Source: Methylocystis sp. H62
Lineage (GTDB): Bacteria > Pseudomonadota > Alphaproteobacteria > Rhizobiales > Beijerinckiaceae
Length of the DNA stretch: 64,000 bases
Direction: 5' to 3'
Assembly (NCBI RefSeq): GCF_015709515.1
Contig: NZ_JADNQZ010000048.1
Coordinates: forward strand, 1 to 64,000
The translations under genes and the position numbers were made by a program. The notes under the pieces are model-generated. The model was not told the DNA's origin. It saw only the letters and a program-made list of their open reading frames with translations, and did not search any database. Positions 9,961-16,344 of the stretch are shown here, in pieces. Each line of letters opens with the position of its first letter. Position 1 is the stretch's first letter.

Positions 9961-10275
9961 CTACAAAGCCACGTAAACGAACTTCCCCGCCTTCAGTCCG
10001 GGATAATTTTCGCGCAAGGCGTTCGCGATCTTTCCGACGAGTGTCTTGTCGGCGGCGGCCGAGACGCCGACGAAATCAGTTCCCTGCATCCAGGTTTCGA
10101 AGAAGCAGTGCAGCGTCTCGTCGTAGTCGGCGCCGGTGGGATTGGCGGTCTTGTCGCTAAGATCGGCGACTCCCGCGGCGCTGACCTCGAGACGCCAGTC
10201 GCGGTCGTCTTCGACGGACGCCATCAGCCTGGCGAGATCGTCATTCGTCCAATCGGTCTTCAGATCCACCGCCAT
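9961..10275 (-). CDS. Unknown 104-aa protein in nif accessory operon
   Basis: Function not recognised. The protein is acidic, soluble and intact, with an N-terminal DLKTDWTNDDLARLMASVEDDRDWRLEV block, a YDETLHCFFETWMQGTDFVGVSAA core (one Cys) and a C-terminal GLKAGKFVYVAL. AAGGAAGGTGGG precedes ATG 10275, a good ribosome-binding site. It lies 55 bases after the Rieske gene and upstream of the XdhC-like gene on the same strand, so it most likely belongs to the sigma-54-driven unit starting near 10697. Confidence 0.7.
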   Translation of the reverse strand: MAVDLKTDWTNDDLARLMASVEDDRDWRLEVSAAGVADLSDKTANPTGADYDETLHCFFETWMQGTDFVGVSAAADKTLVGKIANALRENYPGLKAGKFVYVAL

Positions 10276-10330
10276 GCTCGCCCACCTTCCTTGCGTGATC
10301 GCGGTCTCGCAATATGCGGACCAGCGTTGT

Positions 10331-10663
10331 TCAGGGTTCTGCGAAGATCGGCGCGACGCCTTCGGCGTCGATGTAGACGACGCCGTCTTCGATCCGCACC
10401 GGATATTCGGCGAGCGGCGTCGCGTGCTCGTGGGTGGGTTGGCCGCTGTTCATGTCCCACGACCAGAAATGCAGCGGACAGGTCAGCGTCGTCCCATCGA
10501 AATCGGCGTCCGCCAAGGGAGCGTTGGTGTGCGGACAGACTCCCTGAAACGCCTTTACGACGCCGTCTTCCGGCCAGGCGAGAACGATGAGTTGCGCGTC
10601 GGCGATAACCACGCGCATTCCGCCCTCCATGAGGGTGTCTTCCTTGCAGACGCGAACAAACAT
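10331..10663 (-). CDS. Rieske-type [2Fe-2S] ferredoxin
   Basis: A 110-aa single-domain Rieske protein. Cluster ligands are in CPHTNAPL and CPLHFWSWD, that is Cys-X-His and Cys-X2-His. No transmembrane anchor or signal peptide is seen, so it is a soluble electron carrier like those serving dioxygenases, not a bc1 subunit. Start ATG 10663 with GGAG upstream. First gene of the four-gene minus-strand set, preceded by a sigma-54 promoter match. The reductase encoded at 15290-16252 is a plausible partner (inference). Confidence 0.9.
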   Translation of the reverse strand: MFVRVCKEDTLMEGGMRVVIADAQLIVLAWPEDGVVKAFQGVCPHTNAPLADADFDGTTLTCPLHFWSWDMNSGQPTHEHATPLAEYPVRIEDGVVYIDAEGVAPIFAEP

Positions 10664-10681
10664 GAAGGCGCTCCGTGCTGC

Positions 10682-10696
10682 TGGCTGCGAATTTGC
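10682..10696 (+). promoter_or_regulatory. Sigma-54 promoter toward the HicAB-like genes
   Basis: TGGCTGCGAATTTGC (followed by A) fits TGGCAC-N5-TTGC with GG-N10-GC spacing. The expected start near 10707 leaves a ~37-base leader before the HicA-like gene. No TGT-N10-ACA site was found close by. Confidence 0.7.
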
Positions 10697-10707
10697 ATCG
10701 ACGGCGA

Positions 10708-10722
10708 GCAAGATTCGAGCCG
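10708..10722 (-). promoter_or_regulatory. Sigma-54 promoter toward the Rieske operon
   Basis: On the minus strand CGGCTCGAATCTTGC matches the -24/-12 elements at correct spacing. The expected start is near 10697, about 34 bases before the Rieske ATG. It is interlocked with the plus-strand promoter at 10682-10696: each start falls inside the other promoter. Confidence 0.6.
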
Positions 10723-10743
10723 GGACGGATGGGAGGCGACGCC

Positions 10744-10986
10744 GTGCATAACAAGCGCTTGGAGGCGTTTCGCAATGATCCGGGCGGCGCCTGGACGCCC
10801 GCCGATTTTGAAATCACCGCCTCGCAATATGCGATCAAGTTCCGCAAGGTGACGGGAACGCATGTCGTGTTCACGCATCCTTCCGTGCCCAATTGCGTCG
10901 CCATCCCGATGAAGGCGAAGGTGAGAAGCGTTCACGTGAAGGCCTTCGTCGCGATGGTAGACCTCATGGATGAGTTGGACAAATGA
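10744..10986 (+). CDS. HicA-like small protein (possible mRNA interferase)
   Basis: An 80-aa protein if started at GTG 10744, which has GGGAGG 7 bases upstream; ATG 10729 adds five residues. The segment FRKVTGTHVVFTHPSVPNCVAIPMKAKVRSVHVKAFVAMVDLMDEL resembles the dsRNA-binding-like HicA fold, with the conserved Gly-X-His in GTHVVF. HicA proteins are translation-dependent mRNA interferases. Its stop overlaps the HicB-like start (ATGA), the usual hicA-hicB coupling. Its place behind a sigma-54 promoter in a nif region suggests co-expression with nitrogenase rather than a stray toxin-antitoxin module. Confidence 0.75.
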   Translation: MHNKRLEAFRNDPGGAWTPADFEITASQYAIKFRKVTGTHVVFTHPSVPNCVAIPMKAKVRSVHVKAFVAMVDLMDELDK

Positions 10987-11201
10987 GCGAGGCGCCCGTC
11001 TATCGAACCGAGCTCGGCCGCGGACCGCCAGAGGAGGGCGGCTATTACGTGCTGTCTTATCCAGAGATTCCCGGCTGCTTTGGCGTCGGCGGCACCGAGG
11101 CGGAGGCGGTGGAGGATGGGCGCCGCGCGCTGATCGCCGTGCTCGATGCGCTAAAGGCGGTCGACCGGCCGCCGCCAGAGGCGCGGGGGGAGAGCGCGTG
11201 A
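10983..11201 (+). CDS. HicB-like antitoxin-type protein
   Basis: A 72-aa protein with the HicB N-terminal fold: YYVLSYPEIPGCFGVGGTEAEAVEDGRRALIAVLDAL. The usual C-terminal DNA-binding (HTH or RHH) domain of full-length HicB is absent; the tail is only a Pro/Arg-rich stretch. It may therefore neutralise or partner the HicA-like protein without autorepressing the operon, which is instead under sigma-54 control. It overlaps the previous gene by ATGA and the next by GTGA. Confidence 0.8.
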   Translation: MSEAPVYRTELGRGPPEEGGYYVLSYPEIPGCFGVGGTEAEAVEDGRRALIAVLDALKAVDRPPPEARGESA

Positions 11202-11659
11202 GGACGGAACATCATGGCTCCGCCACGGCGGCGTTGCAGGAGTCTGCGGGCTGCGTCAACGCTGTGCCGGCGCTTTCCGTTCCGATGGGGTTCCGGCTGC
11301 TGGCGCTGCGTTGCTTTCACAATGATCCTGATCCGCCTGCCTTCGCCTGGCTCAATCAGCGCATCTTTCGCACGCCCGACCGCATGGGTCGGCACGGGTT
11401 GTTTTTTGGCGCCGCTTTTCGGCCGGAAATCATGGATTGGCTGATTGCGCGCGTCGGCCGGCCCTCGTCGCGCGAGAGCGGCAAGCCGCAGCGCAATCCT
11501 GACTGGCCAGACATCCTCTGGCGTAGCGCGGAACGGACGTGGCCCGACGATACGCGCACCACGGAATGGTCGATCGAGGTCGTCTTTGCGAGCGAGAATG
11601 TGGCGAGCGCCTTTCGCGAACGCTGGCGCGAGCGACTGTCCGGCGGATTCGACGACTGA
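11198..11659 (+). CDS. Unknown 153-aa protein coupled to HicAB-like pair
   Basis: Not recognised. GTG 11198 overlaps the HicB-like stop (GTGA), so translation is coupled; ATG 11215 is out of frame and the first in-frame Met is in VPMGFRLLALRCFHNDPDPPAF. The protein is soluble and rich in Trp/Arg (WPDILWRSAERTWPDD, TTEWSIEVVFASENVASAFRERW), with no membrane segment or metal motif. It is the last gene of the plus-strand three-gene unit and ends 6 bases from the converging AAA+ gene. A nif-specific accessory role is inferred from context only. Confidence 0.65.
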   Translation: MRTEHHGSATAALQESAGCVNAVPALSVPMGFRLLALRCFHNDPDPPAFAWLNQRIFRTPDRMGRHGLFFGAAFRPEIMDWLIARVGRPSSRESGKPQRNPDWPDILWRSAERTWPDDTRTTEWSIEVVFASENVASAFRERWRERLSGGFDD

Positions 11660-11664
11660 GTCTG

Positions 11665-13362
11665 CTACGCCGCATGCGCCGTGTCGAGGCCGCGGAAGAT
11701 CGCGCAGCGGCGGAAAACGGCGACGCTCGGCGGCACATTCTTCTGGTGGCAGAACTTCGCCGTGAGCTTCGCCAACCCCTTTATGTCGCGGCCCGTGGCG
11801 GCAGGGAAAATCTCAACGAGGTCGTCGATGAGCGCGTCATCGACGTTGAGCGCGAATTGCTCGGTCATCACGCGCCAGATCCGGCGCTTCGCGTCAGCGT
11901 CTGGCGGGTTGTATTTGATCAGCGCGATGCAGCGCGAGACGATCGCCTCGTCGATGTCGTCGACGCGGTTCGTCGTCAGGAAGAGCAGACCATTGAAATA
12001 TTCGAGGACGCGCAGGAAAACGCCGACGACGGCGTTCATCGCGATGTTGTCGTCGCGGCGCTTGATATAGACGTCCGCCTCGTCAATCAGCATCACCGCT
12101 CCCCAGCGCTGGGCGCGCGTCAAAATCTCTTTTAGCGCCGTCTCCATCGTGCCGACGTTGAGGCCCAGTTGTCCCGAATGCACGCGGTACAAGGGACGCT
12201 GGATGATTTCCGAATAGACTTCCGCCGTCAGCGTTTTGCCGACGCCGGGCGGGCCGGCGCAAAGAACCGTCGTGCCGCCGGATTTGCCTTGGACGATGTC
12301 ATCCATCAGCACGTCCATTTCGGCGGTCAGAATGTCGATGAGATCCGTCTGCTCCTCCGGCAGCACCAGCTTGCTCTTCAACTCGGGCTGATAGCGATAA
12401 GGCCGCATCTCGTCGACATGCACCCAGACGTGATGGTGCAGATCGAGATGGAACATCAGAATGTAGGGATGCACGGGAACTTGCGTGAAGAGTCCCGGCG
12501 GAATCTGTTCGCGCAGCTCGGCGATTTCGTCCTCGCCGGAGAAATTGTTGCTCTTGCCCGCCTTGCGCAGAAAATGCCCGAGCACGTCGCCCGGCGCCTC
12601 CAGCGTCAGATTGCGCGCCGAGAGCACCGCCTCGTCATTGACGAGGCGCGCCTCGCCGCCGCTCGTCGAGAGCACGATGACGTCCTTGCGCGTCCAGTCC
12701 GTGTCGCGATGCGTGGCGTTGGGATCTTCGGCGTGAAAGCCGGAGCCCTTGCCGGAAAATTGCGCGCCATAGCGGCCGCGCCAATCAAAATAAGTCTCGC
12801 TCGCCGCGTCGAAGGCCTCGATCAAAGCCGGCGTCTCGCGCAAGAAGCCCTTGGCGGCGAGGATTTCGCTGATCGTTCGGCCGACGACATCGGGCGCCAT
12901 GATGCGCATGAGATTCGTTTGCAGCGTGCCCTTGGCGTTGGCCTTCAGTTCCACCAGGATTTTGCCGGCCTCGTCATTGGAGGTCGGCACATAGTCGAAG
13001 CGCGTCACGACATAGGGCAGCGCCTTGGCGGCGACGCTCGCCGTGAACAGCCAGCCGCGCAGCCCGTCGGTCATCAGATATTTGACCAGCGCCGGCAACA
13101 CGTCCTCAAGATCGCCCGCTTCGAAGCGCTTGCCCTGCGACTCGAGCGCCGAGCGCAGCGTCGCAAGCTGCGCGGCTCTGGCGCGCAATTCGGGACCCGA
13201 TTGCTGATACAGCTCCTCGAGGAAATCGAATTCGGCGCCAGAGAGATGCGCGAGATCGAGTTCGACTCTGTCGCCGAAACGCAGTTGCGACGAGAGCCCC
13301 GAATGGGCGGGAAAGCGCGCAATCAGCGCTTCGACATGCGGCCTTTCAATTTGAATGTTCAT
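11665..13362 (-). CDS. AAA+ ATPase coupled to a SagB-like nitroreductase
   Basis: A 565-aa protein. The N-terminal ~330 residues form a domain I do not recognise. The C-terminal half is a AAA+ module: Walker A GPPGVGKT, Walker B VMLIDEADVYI, sensor-1 LFLTTNRVDDID, arginine-finger region EAIVSRCIALI, and a helical lid ending near residue 545. It resembles proteasomal/CDC48-type remodelling ATPases and may unfold or activate a protein partner. ATG 13362 overlaps the stop of the upstream SagB-like gene (ATGA), implying a 1:1 functional link. Its substrate is unknown. A nif role is inferred from location. Confidence 0.8.
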   Translation of the reverse strand: MNIQIERPHVEALIARFPAHSGLSSQLRFGDRVELDLAHLSGAEFDFLEELYQQSGPELRARAAQLATLRSALESQGKRFEAGDLEDVLPALVKYLMTDGLRGWLFTASVAAKALPYVVTRFDYVPTSNDEAGKILVELKANAKGTLQTNLMRIMAPDVVGRTISEILAAKGFLRETPALIEAFDAASETYFDWRGRYGAQFSGKGSGFHAEDPNATHRDTDWTRKDVIVLSTSGGEARLVNDEAVLSARNLTLEAPGDVLGHFLRKAGKSNNFSGEDEIAELREQIPPGLFTQVPVHPYILMFHLDLHHHVWVHVDEMRPYRYQPELKSKLVLPEEQTDLIDILTAEMDVLMDDIVQGKSGGTTVLCAGPPGVGKTLTAEVYSEIIQRPLYRVHSGQLGLNVGTMETALKEILTRAQRWGAVMLIDEADVYIKRRDDNIAMNAVVGVFLRVLEYFNGLLFLTTNRVDDIDEAIVSRCIALIKYNPPDADAKRRIWRVMTEQFALNVDDALIDDLVEIFPAATGRDIKGLAKLTAKFCHQKNVPPSVAVFRRCAIFRGLDTAHAA

Positions 13363-15014
13363 GTTCGCTCGCGCATCTCGTCGGGGTAGGCGGGGAGCGT
13401 CAGCATGCGCGGATCTTCCAGCGCGGCGCCGACGGTGAAGTGGTAGACGTCCTGAAAGGCGTATTGCTCTGGCGACAGACCGAGCATCGCGTGAATCTCG
13501 TCGTCGAAGAAGCAACCGATCCCCGTGCCGGAGAGGCCGATGGCGCTGGACCAGAGATAGAGCGCCTGGCCGATCGCGCCGGCCTCCCAGTGCAGCCGGC
13601 GATAGCCGAAGCCGCCGTCCTCTTGAAGCGTGCGATCGAAATCGGCGATCATCGCGACGGCGAAACAGCCCTTGCCGGCGATCGCCTGGCGACAGGCGTT
13701 CATGCTCGCCTCGCGTTCGACCGCGCCTTGCCGCAGGCGAAAGAGTTTAAGCGGCCCGATCTCGATCGGCGTCCAAAGCAACGCCAGCGCCGACATCTCG
13801 CGCAACCGCGCCGTGGTTTCAGCGTCGCGCTGCAGCAGATAGAGTCCGGGCTCCACGCCTTCGACGCGATGCACGAAGAGCAGCAGATTTAGTCGCGGCG
13901 GCCAGGAGAAGGGCGCCAGGCAAGGCTCGGCGCCGAGAAGCGTCGACGTCAGCATGGCGCAAAACGCCTCCTGCGAGAGGCGGGCGATTCCGTCCATACG
14001 CTGCGCGCTGCGCCGACGCCGCACCACGCGCCCGATGTCCGGCAGCGGGAACGGGAAGGCGGGTTTGGGCGCAATGCGCGACATGGGCTCCAATGTCGGC
14101 GTGTGGGGCTTGACGCAGAACCGCGTCGCGCGGTCGACGAGCGGCCAGCCGTCGTGGTCGTCGCTCAAGCGATTTGCCGCGCCCGACCAGGTTCGCGGCG
14201 CGCGCGCAAGGTTGGAGACGTCAATGGCGGGAGGCGCGTTCCCATCAGCGGCGATCCACAGAAGCGCATCGGGATGTTCTTCCTCGCGCCGATGAGAAGC
14301 GTCCGGCCGATCGAGTCCGAGCAGCGCCGCAATGTCGGCGTCGCCCGGTTCGCACAAAAGACGCGCGCGCCAGCCCAGCGCGGCGGCGGCCTCCGCGGCG
14401 GCGCCGATCGCATGGCCGACGTCGAGTTGGCAATAGCGAAACGCCCGCTCGCCATATTTCCAGCTTTCGCGCCAGGGGACGGAACTCAGTCCGAGCAGAA
14501 AGCCACCCTCGGGCAGAACGAGCGGCGTTTCAAAATCAGCGCGCCGCTCCAGCGCATGATCTTCCGGCGCATAGTGATAAAGCGCGGCGGTCTCGCCGAG
14601 CCCCTCGGCGGCGTTGGCGAGGAGATAGGCTTCGGTCGGATGTAGATTGCCGGAAGACGGATTGTTGCGAAGCGCCCACGTCGAGCCTTCGTAACTTTTC
14701 CAGGCGCTGATCCCGAAGCCGAGCTCCATGAACAGGCCGAGCGCCACGCGGTCGAGCGGCGCGGCGCGCAGCGCGGGGCCGGGAAAAGGCGCGGTCTCTT
14801 CGCGATCGCGTAGCGGCAGTTCGATGCGCGGCGCGCCCTCGAAGCGCCGGAAGGGCGAAGGCTGCGAGGTCCAGTCGAGAAAGGCCGGCCCAAGCGCGTA
14901 GCGCGTCGGGGCATGTTTCGTGCGCCTGTGATAGCCGCGGATGTCGCTTGGCAGAGCGTCGGCGTCCTGCGGGCGTTCTTTCAGGCTCTGAATTTCGGTT
15001 TCGGCGTCAGCCAT
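13359..15014 (-). CDS. SagB/ThcOx-family tandem nitroreductase-like protein
   Basis: A 551-aa protein with two FMN nitroreductase-like domains. The first (about 60-275) has NNPSSGNLHPTEAYLL, the SagB/ThcOx hallmark, and WKYGERAFRYCQLDVGHAIGAAAEAAAALG. The second (about 315-545) has RRRRSAQRMDG..., YRRLHWEAGAIGQALYLWSSAIGLSGTGIGCFFDDEIH and a C-terminal YHFTVG strand. Such proteins oxidise azolines in modified peptides, but no YcaO/cyclodehydratase or precursor gene is nearby, so another redox role is likely. GAGGAGA precedes ATG 15014. It is the first gene of a two-gene operon with the AAA+ ATPase. Confidence 0.82.
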   Translation of the reverse strand: MADAETEIQSLKERPQDADALPSDIRGYHRRTKHAPTRYALGPAFLDWTSQPSPFRRFEGAPRIELPLRDREETAPFPGPALRAAPLDRVALGLFMELGFGISAWKSYEGSTWALRNNPSSGNLHPTEAYLLANAAEGLGETAALYHYAPEDHALERRADFETPLVLPEGGFLLGLSSVPWRESWKYGERAFRYCQLDVGHAIGAAAEAAAALGWRARLLCEPGDADIAALLGLDRPDASHRREEEHPDALLWIAADGNAPPAIDVSNLARAPRTWSGAANRLSDDHDGWPLVDRATRFCVKPHTPTLEPMSRIAPKPAFPFPLPDIGRVVRRRRSAQRMDGIARLSQEAFCAMLTSTLLGAEPCLAPFSWPPRLNLLLFVHRVEGVEPGLYLLQRDAETTARLREMSALALLWTPIEIGPLKLFRLRQGAVEREASMNACRQAIAGKGCFAVAMIADFDRTLQEDGGFGYRRLHWEAGAIGQALYLWSSAIGLSGTGIGCFFDDEIHAMLGLSPEQYAFQDVYHFTVGAALEDPRMLTLPAYPDEMRERT

Positions 15015-15289
15015 GCGGTCTCCTCGTCGACTTCTAATTCAAGAAGGGCGCCCAGTTTTGTAGGTTGAGAATAGCCAACGAGATCAATGACCTTTACAGG
15101 CCCGGGAAGGAATGCGCCCAGATAGCGAGGAAGAATGTCGCACAAGACCGCGACAGTGGAGACGCAACCCAGGACTTTTGGCCGATAGGTGACATTGTCG
15201 GTTCGCCGGGGCTCAGGTCTGCGGCGACTCCAAGGGTATGCTTCTTGCTACTTTCTGCGCTCTGTTCCGCATCTTGATCGGACGACGCG
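15015..15289. promoter_or_regulatory. Divergent intergenic region, SagB-like / PDR-type reductase
   Basis: These 275 bases hold no gene with a convincing frame. They separate the minus-strand SagB-AAA operon from the plus-strand reductase. The only clear signal is the sigma-54-like element at 15234-15248. No TGT-N10-ACA or TGT-N12-ACA site was found, and no clear minus-strand sigma-54 promoter. Confidence 0.5.
15234..15248 (+). promoter_or_regulatory. Candidate sigma-54 promoter of the reductase gene
   Basis: GGGTATGCTTCTTGC has GG-N10-GC spacing and a full TTGC -12 element, with a weaker -24 half. It lies 42 bases upstream of the reductase ATG at 15290, giving a plausible ~30-base leader. 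Confidence 0.5.
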
Positions 15290-16252
15290 ATGGACGAAAC
15301 TCTGCGTGAAGTGATTGTGGCCAAGAAGAGCGAGGAGGCCCACAATATGGCCTCGTTCGAACTGGTCGATTCCACCGGCGCCGAACTGCCGACCTTCTCG
15401 CCTGGCGCGCATGTCGACGTCACGCTTCCCGGCGGTTTGGTGCGGCAATATTCCTTGTGCAACAGCGCCACCGAACGCCATCGCTACGTCATTGGCGTGT
15501 GGAACGACGCCAACAGTCGCGGCGGCTCCAAGGCGCTGCATACGCAAGTGAATGTCGGCGACAAATTGCAGGTGGGCTTGCCGAGAAATCGGTTTCGCGT
15601 GCCGCGGCAAACGAAACGCGCGATCTTGATGGCGCGAGGCATCGGCGTGACGCCGATCCTGAGCATCGCCGACCATCTCAAGCGCCAGGACATTCCCTTC
15701 GATCTGCACTACGTCTACGCAATGATGTCGCCGCGTTCATTCAGCGAGATGATCGCGACGTCGAATTTCGCGGAGAATACGAAATATTATTATGAGGCGA
15801 GCGAACTCAATCAGCTGCTCAATCCAGTGACCCTTCTGCAGGACCAACCGGAAGAGACGCAGCTCTTCATCTGTGGCGTGGATTGGTGGCAGGATCCGAT
15901 CATCCACCTCGCCGAGCAGAAAGGTTGGGCGAAGGAGCGGATCCACGTCGAAAGATTCACCGCGAAAGTGCCGCCGGCCGTGCTCGACAAGGTCTTCGAA
16001 GTCAAGATCGCCAGCACCGGAGCCGTTTATAAAGTCCCCGGCGACAAGACCGTCACGGCTTTCCTCGAGGAGCAGGGCGTCAAGATTCCCACGTCCTGCG
16101 AACAGGGCATGTGCGGAACTTGCAAGATCCAGGTCATCGAAGGCGAGCCGGACCATCGCGACAAGCGTCTCTCCGATCAGGAAAAGGCGGACGGCTTTTT
16201 TCTGGCCTGCGTCTCGCGCGCCAAGAGCAATCTGCTGGTGCTGAATTTGTAA
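15290..16252 (+). CDS. Phthalate-dioxygenase-reductase-type oxidoreductase (FMN, NAD, plant-type [2Fe-2S])
   Basis: A 320-aa three-domain electron-transfer protein. The flavin domain (about 1-105) has RQYSLCNSATERHRYVIGV. The NAD(P)H domain (about 105-225) has MARGIGVTPILSIADHL and the LFICGVDWW motif. The C-terminal plant-type [2Fe-2S] domain has CEQGMCGTCKIQV and a final FLACVSRA Cys. Relatives include VanB and the PDR family, which reduce Rieske oxygenases. No oxygenase alpha subunit is present, so the target may be the soluble Rieske protein at 10331 or a nif-linked electron acceptor. It is the last gene on the nif side before the photosynthesis genes. Confidence 0.9.
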   Translation: MDETLREVIVAKKSEEAHNMASFELVDSTGAELPTFSPGAHVDVTLPGGLVRQYSLCNSATERHRYVIGVWNDANSRGGSKALHTQVNVGDKLQVGLPRNRFRVPRQTKRAILMARGIGVTPILSIADHLKRQDIPFDLHYVYAMMSPRSFSEMIATSNFAENTKYYYEASELNQLLNPVTLLQDQPEETQLFICGVDWWQDPIIHLAEQKGWAKERIHVERFTAKVPPAVLDKVFEVKIASTGAVYKVPGDKTVTAFLEEQGVKIPTSCEQGMCGTCKIQVIEGEPDHRDKRLSDQEKADGFFLACVSRAKSNLLVLNL

Positions 16253-16300
16253 GGCTGCGCGCAGGCGCCTTATGGCGTAGACACGGCCCATCGCACACCC

Positions 16301-16344
16301 TTGATCGTTTCGCCTGACCGCGCTAGTGTCTACTTATGTTGACA
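16301..16344 (+). promoter_or_regulatory. crtI promoter with PpsR/CrtJ operator over the start codon
   Basis: TTGATC (16301-16306), 17 bases, then TAGTGT (16324-16329) form a sigma-70-like promoter. TGTCTACTTATGTTGACA (16327-16344) is an exact TGT-N12-ACA PpsR/CrtJ operator that overlaps the -10 element and the crtI ATG (16336). The predicted transcription start coincides with the ATG and no Shine-Dalgarno is visible, so the message may be leaderless. Confidence 0.7.

Noticed and set aside
13359-15014. Azole-modified peptide (TOMM/microcin) biosynthesis cluster
   Set aside because: SagB-like domains are present but no YcaO cyclodehydratase, E1-like protein, precursor peptide or exporter lies nearby.
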